From the NCBI GenBank assembly GCA_030562195.1, contig CM060201.1, positions 32,346,067-32,410,066 of the forward strand: DNA of 64,000 nucleotides, in the 5' to 3' direction. Below, piece by piece: positions 33,601 to 38,737 of the stretch. Position numbers and translations under genes: made by a program. This DNA is from Nipponacmea schrenckii. Its lineage: Eukaryota; Mollusca; Gastropoda; Lottiidae. Under the pieces are notes generated by a model. That model did no database searches. It was not told the DNA's origin and saw nothing but the letters and a program-made list of their open reading frames with translations. Position 1 is the first letter of the stretch; every line of letters begins with the position of its first letter.

Positions 33601-34376
33601 ATGCCCCAATAGCAGGGGGAAAAGTTGGTAAACCCTATATGAAAGCTCCACACTCAGAATATGACTTTCCAGATAGCCCTGATGACATTGAGCCTGGAAA
33701 GAAACCCAGTAGCTACATGGCTATGGCAGTGACAGGAAAGAGTCCCAGAAGAACTAATGTGGAATCAAGTGATGCTTCTAAAGATGGTAATGTTGGAAGT
33801 TCAGCTGATGATGCAAGCAATCGTGAAGGAGAGAAGATTTCATCCAGTGAGGGAGCTACATTTGAAAATGTGGAAGGAGGAGACAATAGGCTTCATCCTC
33901 GTAATTCTGGTGATGTGGATGACAGTTCCAATATTTCTCACGCTAGTTTTGATAGTGCTCATTCTGATAAAATGGTTATTGATGAATCTGCCAATATTGA
34001 CAGCTCAACAAATTTTGAAAATACTGGATCAGAGAGACCAAGGTCTTCCAAATCATCTTCACCTAGAACTCCACAATGTGTTGATTCAACCTTTGATCAA
34101 GGTGAAAACTCTCAAGGATCATCAGCTTCTGGGTTCCTGAAAAGGTCCAGAAGTCCACGATCTATGGAAGGCAGTGGTTTTATGACTTCAGCTGATGCTT
34201 CCAGACCTCACTCTGGTGCTGATTCAACTGTAGTCACTACTGGTAATGCTCCAAGCTATTTCACAGCTGGACAGCAGGTCATCTCCAGTGTGTCTCAACC
34301 AAGAGTTTACCAACAAAGGAATGAGCCAGCTGTTATCTTATCATCCCAGTATGAAACTCTGTCAGATGAGGATTAG
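507..34376 (+). CDS. NCOR1: Nuclear receptor corepressor (NCoR/SMRT family), 5' partial, 28 visible exons
   Basis: Scaffold that links unliganded nuclear receptors to HDAC3-type deacetylase complexes in the nucleus. Exons: 507-681, 10876-10973 (alternative 11067-11161), 16407-16581, 17046-17204, 17654-17770, 18271-18327, 18552-18604, 19225-19291, 19892-19977, 20095-20178, 20664-20751, 21162-21395, 21750-21851, 22670-22770, 23078-23271, 23776-23947, 24317-24432, 24715-24834, 25328-25381, 25783-25922, 26478-26637, 27207-27464, 27637-28131, 28617-31082, 31522-31727, 32124-32310, 32663-32752, 33103-34376. All junction phases agree and give about 2,508 residues, close to vertebrate NCoR1 (about 2,440). 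Diagnostic matches are the RRPTLL motif, the [13 protein letters not shown] segment, two SANT domains, [12 protein letters not shown], CoRNR boxes and the terminal QYETLSDED. It is probably the single invertebrate orthologue of NCOR1 and NCOR2. The first base of 507-681 completes a codon begun upstream, so the true start lies outside the window. Confidence 0.95.
940..1208 (+). mobile_element. Mariner-like MITE, 5'-truncated copy
   Basis: The right end reads TAGCCTTACAG followed by TA, as in the full copies at 21891-22264 and 13444-16188. It shares the inner words CTATCGCGGATCGCATTAAT, ATGTCACATTAATTTGTTGA and the reversed TAATTAGGTAATTATCTC block. The matching left terminus was not found, so this copy is truncated or rearranged. 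The word TTGAAATATAAACAGG occurs just before it (near 923) and again at 1296. Confidence 0.7.
1518..4230 (+). repeat. 73-bp satellite array (about 35 units) with higher-order structure
   Basis: Tandem units built around CTTATACCTCGACTGCAATA, CACCTTTCTTGTATCACA and CTTCACAATGTCAAGCTATT. The period is 73 bp (first units at 1611 and 1684). Between about 3060 and 4000 a five-unit block repeats every 367 bp, with the variant TATCTTGACTACAATAGCC at 3338 and 3705. At the left edge the unique flank 1518-1610 is itself copied at about 1847-1940 (offset 331). Short ORFs here only reflect the repeat. The same unit recurs at 54136-54560 and 58127-58545, and inside dispersed foldback elements. Confidence 0.95.
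4328..4378 (+). repeat. Short tandem repeat GTTAGTGTTCCTG, about 4 copies
   Basis: The word GTTAGTGTTCCTG or slight variants repeats four times head to tail just after the 73-bp array. It is a simple local expansion. Confidence 0.85.
4498..4858 (-). pseudogene. Unrecognised coding remnant interrupted by a short retroposed insert
   Basis: On the minus strand 69 codons are open (4498-4707). The peptide has a helical, charged character ([20 protein letters not shown], then [18 protein letters not shown]). A 65-bp insert at 4698-4762 with a SINE-like tail is flanked by a 14-bp duplication (TCTCAAAAGCTGCA at 4684-4697 and 4763-4776). Removing it extends the same frame upstream ([16 protein letters not shown]) to an in-frame stop. 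I do not recognise the family. It could be a decayed transposon protein inside NCoR intron 1. Confidence 0.4.
4698..4762 (+). mobile_element. SINE-tail insertion with 14-bp target-site duplication
   Basis: The 65-bp insert ends in CATTCATTTCATTTCATT and contains ATTAGCCCATAAGGTGCA. It is bracketed by TCTCAAAAGCTGCA on both sides. Its tail matches the ends of the SINE-like sequence at 26165-26477 (CTATTAGGTGCA, then CATTTCATTTTCATTT) and of 31747-31790. The flanking duplication fits LINE-driven target-primed insertion of a 5'-truncated copy. Confidence 0.7.
5297..5662 (+). mobile_element. Foldback MITE (family GCACCATTCC) with internal 24-bp repeats
   Basis: Outer inverted ends are AATTTAAAGGGATT and AATCCCTTTAAATT. 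An inner inverted pair is GCACCATTCCAATTTTC (near 5361) and AGAAAATTAGAATGGTGC (near 5594). The centre holds four tandem copies of a 24-bp unit containing CTGCAATTCCACTAAAACT (5390-5490), and the inverse TGAGTGGAATTGCAGG follows near 5559. Related copies lie at about 43926-44040 and 61700-61935. No coding capacity. Confidence 0.75.
6576..8090 (+). repeat. 37-bp minisatellite (about 35 units) with a 1.1-kb internal duplication
   Basis: Units contain GTAATTACTAGGAATGTTGC and AAGGTGGATATCTGGGT, period 37 bp, with variants such as CAATTGTAGGAG. A non-repeat tail (GTTGATATTGGGAATGTTG, then ATAGAAAATAGGCTAGA and AATTGAGCTGTTAGAA) occurs at 6758-6965 and again at about 7877-8085. The array has therefore undergone a block duplication of about 1.1 kb. 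A smaller 190-bp internal duplication links 7044 and 7234. Confidence 0.93.
8222..8660 (+). repeat. 25-bp degenerate minisatellite
   Basis: Tandem units around GGCATGGTTTAAGTGGACTT, about 25 bp, roughly 16 copies with growing divergence toward both ends. It lies inside NCoR intron 1. Confidence 0.88.
8661..10365 (+). other. Intron sequence with no recognised feature
   Basis: AT-rich NCoR intron 1 sequence between two minisatellites. I saw no exon, RNA gene or transposon ends here. Confidence 0.6.
10366..10745 (+). repeat. 20-bp AT-rich minisatellite
   Basis: Tandem variants of ACCAAGATATTCAATTATAT, about 18 copies of 19-22 bp, ending about 130 bp before NCoR exon 2a. Confidence 0.9.
10876..10973 (+). 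CDS. NCOR1: NCoR exon 2a (alternative version A)
   Basis: 98 nt between TATATTTCAG and GTGAGTA, entering in phase 0 and leaving in phase 2. It encodes [14 protein letters not shown] followed by [14 protein letters not shown], which aligns with the conserved RRRPSLLSEFHPG motif near the vertebrate NCoR N-terminus. A near-identical exon (2b) lies 191 bp downstream with its own splice sites. Using both would break the frame, so 2a and 2b are probably alternatives. Confidence 0.85.
11067..11161 (+). CDS. NCOR1: NCoR exon 2b (alternative version B)
   Basis: 95 nt between ATATTTCAG and GTGAGTA, entering in phase 0 and leaving in phase 2, exactly like 2a. It encodes [13 protein letters not shown] and then the same [14 protein letters not shown] core. 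It differs from 2a mainly in the first few codons: a one-base loss there changes the N-terminal half-dozen residues and the rest stays in frame. The duplicated block includes part of the downstream intron. It may be a functional mutually exclusive exon, a dead copy, or an assembly duplication. Confidence 0.7.
11162..12720 (+). other. NCoR intron 2, left part; no recognised feature
   Basis: AT-rich intron. A minus-strand open stretch at 11858-12094 has Lys/Cys-rich sequence but no recognisable family or splice context, so no gene is called. Confidence 0.55.
12727..13441 (+). repeat. 45-bp minisatellite array, left part
   Basis: About 15 units of 45 bp containing TTAAAGTTAGGTTTCCACCA and CACCAAGCTTTGTTTAGGTA. 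The period is a multiple of three, which creates spurious open frames on both strands (12990-13325 minus, 13144-13344 plus). The same repeat resumes at 16191, so the MITE and hAT element in between inserted into this array. Confidence 0.93.
13534..15842 (+). mobile_element. hAT-superfamily DNA transposon, 2,309 bp
   Basis: Perfect 18-bp terminal inverted repeats TAGTGCTCACACGAATAG at 13534-13551 and 15825-15842. It is flanked by an 8-bp target duplication: TCCGCGAT (13526-13533) and TCCGCAAT (15843-15850), one mismatch. It contains a decayed BED-finger hAT transposase. TIR length and the 8-bp duplication are textbook hAT. It sits in the sense direction within NCoR intron 2, nested in a TA-flanked MITE. 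Confidence 0.95.
13726..15270 (+). pseudogene. Decayed hAT transposase (BED finger, RNase-H-like core, hATC dimerisation domain)
   Basis: The ATG at 13726 opens a BED zinc finger ([20 protein letters not shown]) whose HLKYKH half is in another frame at 13848 onward, so there is a frameshift. The same frame has an in-frame TAG at 14028-14030, then runs through the catalytic core ([30 protein letters not shown]). Stops follow at 14628-14630 and about 14649. Another frameshift near 15007-15050 leads into the hATC domain ([15 protein letters not shown], ending 15270). About 150 residues between the core and C-terminal region seem deleted (no RWNST-type block). It cannot make a working enzyme. Confidence 0.92.
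16191..16260 (+). repeat. 45-bp minisatellite, right remnant beyond the MITE
   Basis: TTAGTTTTCCACTAAAACAA, AAGCTTTGTTTTTAGTTAGG and TTTCC words continue the 12727-13441 array immediately after the MITE's right TA. This shows the array was split by the insertion. Confidence 0.75.
16407..20751 (+). CDS. NCOR1: NCoR exons 3-11: KRPRL motif and N-terminal coiled-coil/GPS2-TBL1 region
   Basis: Nine exons (16407-16581, 17046-17204, 17654-17770, 18271-18327, 18552-18604, 19225-19291, 19892-19977, 20095-20178, 20664-20751). Exon 3 carries [12 protein letters not shown]. Exon 4 carries a heptad-like helix ending in [10 protein letters not shown], matching the vertebrate coiled coil in the region that in mammals contacts TBL1 and GPS2. 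Exons 5-11 continue with [52 protein letters not shown] and [16 protein letters not shown], all recognisable in vertebrate NCoR. Exon 10 needs the second AG of a CAGAG acceptor: the first AG would shift frame and reach a TAG in exon 11. Confidence 0.9.
17768..18130 (+). repeat. 181-bp intronic tandem duplication containing a copied splice donor
   Basis: The sequence from the end of NCoR exon 5 (ATAGG then GTAGGTATT at 17771) recurs from 17948 (ATAGGGTAGGTATT at 17952). Matching blocks include CTTACACCACAAAATCC, CTTACCCTGGCCT and TTTAGTTTGATCCTATTT. The second copy is a decoy donor inside the intron. Confidence 0.8.
18965..19291 (+). repeat. Three tandem echoes of the NCoR exon 8 acceptor region
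   Basis: A TACTTTGTGGGTTTGTAGTG block near 18968, TACTTTGTAGGTTTGCGAGG near 19090 and the real exon 8 start ACTTGTAGGTTTGCTGTG near 19216 share the acceptor and the following TTTAAAAACAGGTTAAT. Only the last keeps the full coding exon (19225-19291). Confidence 0.7.
19430..19790 (+). other. Homopolymer-inflated stretch, probably poor-quality sequence
   Basis: Dense runs of T, A, G and C of 4-9 bases (for example TTTTTTTGGAAAAGGG, then TTTTTTGGGGGG) unlike any other intron here. It sits between NCoR exons 8 and 9 and holds no exon. It looks like consensus error or unpolished reads rather than biology. Confidence 0.55.
21162..21851 (+). CDS. NCOR1: NCoR exons 12-13: deacetylase-activating domain / SANT1
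   Basis: Exon 12 (21162-21395) and exon 13 (21750-21851), joined in phase 0. It encodes [19 protein letters not shown], then a SANT fold with [34 protein letters not shown] and [12 protein letters not shown]. In vertebrates this domain binds and activates HDAC3 together with inositol phosphate, and the lysine- and tyrosine-rich end is part of that interface. It spans about residues 387-498 of the visible protein. The exon 13 donor (GTTATT) is weak, but the phase and the next exon agree. Confidence 0.93.
21891..22264 (+). mobile_element. Mariner-like MITE, intact 374-bp copy
   Basis: TIRs CTGTACGGCTACAAATT and AATTTGTAGCCTTACAG, each followed by TA (21889-21890 and 22265-22266). The inner halves are partly palindromic (CGATCGCATTAATTTGTA and CTATCGCGGATCGCATTAAT). 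It lies in NCoR intron 13. It is a reference for the other two copies. Confidence 0.88.
22670..23271 (+). CDS. NCOR1: NCoR exons 14-15: charged Lys/Glu-rich linker
   Basis: Exons 22670-22770 and 23078-23271. Exon 15 is almost entirely Lys/Glu/Asp ([17 protein letters not shown] pattern) and ends in an acidic stretch [10 protein letters not shown]. Vertebrate NCoR has a similar charged segment between its SANT domains. It is likely a flexible or single-helix linker. The exon ends with a lone G that the next exon completes as glycine. Confidence 0.85.
22803..23060 (+). repeat. 184-bp intronic tandem duplication
   Basis: CAGCCATATTGAATCTAGAACG at 22808 recurs as CAGCCATGTTGAATCTAGAACG at 22992, and CATATATATTAGACAA occurs twice (22931 and 23030). 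It sits in NCoR intron 14. Confidence 0.75.
23776..24834 (+). CDS. NCOR1: NCoR exons 16-18: cysteine-rich, probably zinc-binding insert between SANT1 and SANT2
   Basis: Exons 23776-23947, 24317-24432 and 24715-24834, phase-matched to their neighbours. The encoded stretch of about 135 residues has ordered Cys pairs: [25 protein letters not shown] and KCCSACFNR, with a basic [14 protein letters not shown] segment between. Vertebrate NCoR/SMRT as I know them have only low-complexity sequence here. The spacing looks like one or two treble-clef or GATA-like zinc sites, which could bind DNA or protein. The zinc binding and its role are inference. Confidence 0.85.
25328..25922 (+). CDS. NCOR1: NCoR exons 19-20: SANT2 domain
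   Basis: Exons 25328-25381 and 25783-25922. They encode [16 protein letters not shown] and then [35 protein letters not shown]. This is nearly identical to vertebrate NCoR SANT2, which is thought to interpret histone tails. The three helices and the three spaced aromatic residues (W, W, F/Y) of a Myb/SANT fold are visible. Confidence 0.95.
26165..26477 (+). mobile_element. SINE-like element, tRNA-derived head and CATTTCATTT tail
   Basis: The head has a degenerate Pol III A box (GTGATTCAGTGAGTAAGATG) and B box (GGTCCCAGATTCAATGC) spaced as in a tRNA. The body contains ATGCCGCTGTCCTGGCAAAA, and the 3' end reads CCTATTAGGTGCAAAG then CATTTCATTTTCATTTCAT. The same tail occurs at 4698-4762 and 31747-31790. 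It ends directly at the acceptor of NCoR exon 21, so the SINE may supply the splice-site polypyrimidine context. Confidence 0.7.
26478..28131 (+). CDS. NCOR1: NCoR exons 21-23: acidic Ser-rich region after SANT2
   Basis: Exons 26478-26637, 27207-27464 and 27637-28131. Exon 21 has [16 protein letters not shown], matching vertebrate QCESVASTVSAQEDED. Exon 22 contains [12 protein letters not shown], 11 of 12 residues as in vertebrates. Exon 23 is Pro/Ser-rich with many SPRP-type sites and a candidate helix [16 protein letters not shown]. The region is probably disordered and phosphorylated, and may carry repression contacts. Confidence 0.88.
28617..31082 (+). CDS. NCOR1: NCoR exon 24: large exon with GSI motifs and two CoRNR boxes
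   Basis: A 2,466-nt exon between TATATTTTAG and GTAGGA. It starts with [11 protein letters not shown], matching vertebrate PPTILVPHPGG. Two GSITxGTP motifs (29238-29261, 29357-29380) are typical of NCoR/SMRT. Near its 3' end are two nuclear-receptor interaction motifs: [10 protein letters not shown] at 30509-30538 (vertebrate FIDVIITRQI) and [10 protein letters not shown] at 30983-31012 (vertebrate LADHICQIIT). Both fit the CoRNR consensus L/I-x-x-I/V-I. The rest is Pro/Gln/His-rich and probably disordered. Reading past 31082 is intron. Confidence 0.93.
31522..32752 (+). CDS. NCOR1: NCoR exons 25-27: Ser/Pro-rich linker
   Basis: Exons 31522-31727, 32124-32310 and 32663-32752, each with clear AG and GT sites and matching phases (1-0, 0-1, 1-1). 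They encode low-complexity Ser/Pro/Gln sequence including a [11 protein letters not shown] segment and [15 protein letters not shown]. No folded domain was recognised. Exon 27 is a symmetric 90-nt exon that could be skipped without frame change. Confidence 0.85.
31747..31790 (+). mobile_element. SINE tail fragment
   Basis: CATTAGCTTATTAGGTGC then CCATTCATTTCATTT matches the 3' end of the SINE at 26165-26477. It is a truncated copy in NCoR intron 25. Confidence 0.5.
32820..33010 (+). mobile_element. Foldback element F1 (GCCAATCA...TGATTGGC family), partial
   Basis: AAGTTTGTAAATTCTGGGAT, ACAGCCAATCATAG, then the inverse GGCTTTGATTGGCTG and, at the right, the reversed satellite word CTATTGCAGTCAAGGTATGA. 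It has the same order of blocks as the copies at 60200-60490 and 61125-61340. It sits in NCoR intron 27. Confidence 0.65.
33103..34376 (+). CDS. NCOR1: NCoR terminal coding exon with conserved C-terminus
   Basis: Begins after TTAATTCTAG and ends with the TAG at 34374-34376. The last residues, [13 protein letters not shown], match the vertebrate NCoR ending LSAQYETLSDSDD, which fixes the stop. Early in the exon (33181-33225) a helix-prone [14 protein letters not shown] lies where the third vertebrate receptor-interaction motif (LEDIIRKAL) would be expected. It fits the CoRNR consensus only loosely. The rest is acidic and Ser-rich. Confidence 0.93.
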
Positions 34377-35545
34377 ACTTGATGAGGACTTTTTTACAGA
34401 ATGTTAAATCATGACTGATTTGGAAGTCCTATTATAGCTGGAAATATTTGATTATAATATTGGTTTTGTTTTGAAGATGGGCCCCTATTTGTGTATTTTT
34501 CGCAAATAATACAAGAGGTATTTAAGTTTATACTTGACTAGGATACCTGGTTTTCACCTTGTAAATATATCATCTTATTTCAACATTTATCATGGAAACC
34601 TGTAAATAAGAAGTGTACATATGGATATTATTACATGTATTATCAATTTAAATAGTGGATATTGTTAGTGCTATCTTGTAATGTCATCTGTCATTATATG
34701 TTGATAAAAAACTTTGTATCAACTAAGTTAAACTGCATGTAATATATAAGTTGCTTGTCGATCACCTTATTGGTCTCATCGGAACTTGAGGCAGACAGAG
34801 GGGTGTAGCTGTATTGGATTTTAACCCTGCCCTATTGGTCTAATCAGGACTTGAGTCTAACAAATATATGTAGCTCTATTGGGATCTGATGGGTTTTCGA
34901 TGGTGTTGCTGCTCTAGGCCTATCTGATAAGGTGTTGCTTCTCTATCAGCTCGTCTATTAAATCCTTTCCAATTTTCTTTTTTGTTTCATGTATTAATGT
35001 TACTTTTTGTAAGACATGTAATAATCGAACAGTAATACAGTGTTGTATATAGGGTTGATTGATAAGATTGATTTAATTCCTCGTGTAAAAGTTCATTAGC
35101 TGCTACCTATGTTTTCACAAATATGTTCTTTGATTTCGGGTTTCGTTTTGCAGTTTGTAATATAGGGCATTATGATATACATAACCTATACTTGCCGAAT
35201 ATATTCACATAAGCATACGAAACTTCGTATAGAAATAACACACAAGCGTAGTTCACAACCATCTTGAACCTTTATCTCGACTCCATATGATGAGTTTTTT
35301 AAAAAATCTATAAGATATCAACCCAGACTTTAGATCAAATTTAAAGCCATTTCTAAATTTCGACTTATTCAGTCCTTCCAGAGATTCAAAATGACTATCA
35401 ACTGCCTTTGTGTGTTTTTAATCCATGTAGGAACCGTTCATATATTCTGAGATTTTGACTAGAATTAAACTGTGCCATTGTTGTGACATCATCTGTAGAT
35501 AACCCCATCAATGTTAACAAGAAATAAACAGAATATAAAATTGTT
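34377..35545 (+). other. NCOR1: Probable NCoR 3' UTR
   Basis: AT-rich sequence after the NCoR stop with no coding exon. The first canonical AATAAA on this strand is at 35523-35528, giving a 3' UTR of about 1.15 kb. Further AATAAA sequences near 36143 and 36239 could serve as distal sites. A partial near-copy lies at 34775-34890, where CTTATTGGTCT-type sentences recur. Confidence 0.55.
35523..35528 (+). terminator. Candidate NCoR poly(A) signal AATAAA
   Basis: Canonical hexamer about 1.15 kb after the NCoR stop codon, the first on this strand. It was assigned by position only. Confidence 0.45.
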
Positions 35546-35619
35546 GATTAATGTTATAAATTAATATGTAAACTTTCAGGATTATTGACGTTATTTAAAC
35601 CACGCCCCTACTAGATAAC

Positions 35620-35875
35620 TAGATCATTTTCACAAGGTCAAGCTATTACATACTTCGCCTTACACCTTGACTGCATTCGGCATCCTTCTTGTATCATGGA
35701 TGTTTTTTTTTTGTTATTTAATGGATTATGTATTTAGTCAATCAGGGGTCACGGATAGGAGGTCGTTGAATACAAATCCAGCATGTAAACAGCCTTTCTG
35801 TCAAGGGTTCTGATTGGCTGAGCGTACAATCCAATAAATCGCTGCATTTCGTAATGGAACCTTGTGAACTCATTA
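35620..35875 (+). mobile_element. Foldback element F1 with a terminal 73-bp satellite unit
   Basis: The left end carries one degenerate satellite unit (AAGGTCAAGCTATTACATAC, ACCTTGACTGCATTC, CTTGTATCATGG). The right part has GGTTCTGATTGGCTGAGCG, ACAATCCAATAAATCGCTG. No coding content. It lies downstream of NCoR. Confidence 0.65.
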
Positions 35876-35999
35876 ACAGGAGGCTTGGGTGTTCTTCACA
35901 AGCATCTCTCAAAACACTGTAATGCAGCAAATTGGGAAAAAATTTCCACCCCTCCTTTCAAAGGCTAATATGACCAATCAAAGGCGTTTTTTGGTCCCT

Positions 36000-37300
36000 A
36001 TCGACTGATGCAAATGTAGAGAACCAGTACAACCAAATTCTGATCAGAATTTCTGAAAAATATAAAAGTTTTAATGCTTCTAATGTGTAGGCCTATTTGA
36101 TGTGTATTTTGAGTGTTTGAGTGTTAGCTGTTAATTGTTAATAATAAACCATCCCAGTTCACGCTAGGGTATATCATCGTTAATTGTTTTTAATTTAAGT
36201 GCTTATTCAGACAATTTTTTTCGGATTCTAATCGCAAATAAATGCTATATGGTGTTATATTTGTTGTTCTTTTGAATCAAAGCCCAACCTAGATCTTGTA
36301 GTAATGCAAGAAATAGAACAGAAAACAAGTAGCCTATATTTCCGCCAATAGTGAGCTTAGCACCACCCATTCTCTGCATCAACGAAACTTTTAAGATTAA
36401 AGGTATGACCTATTAGGAAACAGATTTCTGCAACTTGCAATCCTTTACAACTCCTTTTTCCAACCTGATGTGTTTCCACTCCCAGGGGTGTGACCAGATG
36501 TATAGAAAGGAATTATTGCAAGACAAGTTGTAGGTTAATACCACTGTCATAACAAAATTCCCGCCATTGAACAATACATGACGTTGTCCATCTTTATTAT
36601 CACAAGGTGCTTAGGATTAGAACGTAAGGTCCGCTGATTTCTTCCTTCTTATTCAGGACTCAGTCCACTAATTCATTTGCCATCTGTTTCCATGTTAAAT
36701 CACGAAATTCAAACTGCTTTCCAGAAATCTCGTTGAAAACTTTCCAATATGTCACATGAAAGCCTGGCCAATACTTGGTTTCTGTACAAAAATTCAATAT
36801 AGCATGACCATGAAAGGCAGACCACTACCGGATATCAACATCCACTTGACTGTCACTGCACACAAAACCACTATTTTTAGAAATAACCTTCCTCCAATTA
36901 AATTTCTCATTATCTCAGAAATTCTGAAAGAAAATGCAATTTCAGACATCAAATTTCAAATCTATACCAAAAAGTAGTCAAAAATGGGCATGCAAAAACC
37001 CAAAAAGGAAGGGAGAAAATAAAACAGTCTGTACCCTTCAGTTTAAAAACGTGGTTATCTCCCTTGTATCGATAGACGCATCATACTCGAATGTCAAGCC
37101 TATTTTAGCTTCTTATAACCAGTCAAGTGTTAACTTCTCGATAATAGCATACTGTTATGTTATGAATTACAGTAGTTGCCGAACCGGCCAAACAAGTTTT
37201 GTCATTAAGGCCGTCCCTCTATTGTTAATAATAAAAAGACATACAACTATTTATAGATTCCTCGAACCCTAACCGATCGGAATATAACGTGGGGATGGGC
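36000..37300 (+). other. Intergenic stretch without a supported gene
   Basis: Two overlapping open stretches (36756-36977, 36934-37272) show no recognisable domain, no splice logic and amino-acid composition typical of random AT-rich DNA. Nothing else was recognised. Confidence 0.5.
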
Positions 37301-37329
37301 GACAAATACAGAGCCTAAATTTACAGACT

Positions 37330-37430
37330 AGGCCTTAATTCTGAAATATAGGGAGAGGGGATCATATTTCGCCCCTTCTACCTACAGTGGGGATTATAAG
37401 GATCGTATAATAGATGCATATATAACACAG
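37330..37430 (+). other. Candidate 5' UTR exon of the multi-flytrap receptor
   Basis: A strong donor AACACAG|GTAAGA sits at 37430/37431, and the first coding exon of the receptor begins after an acceptor (TTTTTTATAAATAG) at 38726, 11 bases before its ATG. A non-coding first exon ending at 37430 is therefore plausible. Its start and promoter cannot be set from sequence alone. Confidence 0.3.
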
Positions 37431-38737
37431 GTAAGATTGTTTTTCATGTTTTTATAGATCGAAGTTGAATATGTCATAGGGATTATTGGATTGTATTGGC
37501 ATAATATTTACCAAATTCAAACAGTTAGGCATATCGACCGTAGTGTGATTGAACTCGGTACAGAATAATCAACGACAACTTGATCATAAATTACCGTGAT
37601 TTAATACCTACTCAGTTTAATTTCTTAAGTCAAGGCGATTGAATATCACTACAACATCAAGGGTAGTGCCAATACTTCGATTCACAGGTTTTAAGATATA
37701 CTACACCCATTGTAGGCCTATTTAATCAACACCAATTGACCTTACTGGGTCTAATTAAGAACTCAGAATATCTAATACTGCCTGATATCTTTCTATCGAT
37801 TTAATTTATGCTTCATATACATCATATGAAAGAACATTCTATTTAAATTGTAAATTGTAATTTGGGCTGTTACACCTTCGCCACACCCGCAACAAAGGTG
37901 TTTGTATCATATATTCACTTCTGTAAAATTCCTTATAAATTGAACTAAAATGACTCGATTTATACATGAAATAAAATTACTGAAGGCCATGATAGGACTC
38001 ATAACAAATGATAGTTAATATGGTGTTTAATATGATGTTGATATTTTCACACCCTAAACATTCTCCAGCCTCTATACAACTCTATATATTATACTAGTAG
38101 AATAGAACTTACTAAGGTGTTTTGTTATATGTTTGAATTCTTCCAATCTATGTATGTTATGTTATAGTAAATCTCTTTGACTACTGATAGAATAAAACCC
38201 CTTGAATCTTCAACAGCTTCAGTTCATGTTGTCTAATCGCCGTTGCATTAATTAATCAATTCTTTCATTAATTAACTAAATTCACGAAATCACTGAATTA
38301 CTTATAACAATTTACACAATTTGACTGCAGACCATTATATTCCAAGTATTTCATATAATCAGAGGAGATTTCCTGTAACATCATATACATATATAGGAAC
38401 GTGAGAAGAGGTACTGTTTAAAACAGGTACTATGTGTCGACATTAGACTGACCCTATAAAAATATATTTTTTGGAAATTTTTTTGATAGTGTTCAAGCAA
38501 AGAATGTAATTTTTTTTTAAAAACAATGCCTCCTAGGTATGCGGACTGGCTTCTGTCCTGGTAGTCGACACCTTTCACAATAACTACCAGAGCCTGGAAT
38601 AGAGGCAGATGATTCGGACTAATCTTTAAACAGATATTAATTATTTTACCAAGACTGAGTAAGAGTCATAGAGAAAAATGATCTTTAAGTAAATTTTATG
38701 AAATGTATTTCTTTTTTTATAAATAGTCAAATCAAAG

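Noticed and set aside
36756..37272. Two overlapping ORFs between NCoR and the receptor gene
   Set aside because: Composition fits AT-rich non-coding DNA, and no homology or splice signals support them.
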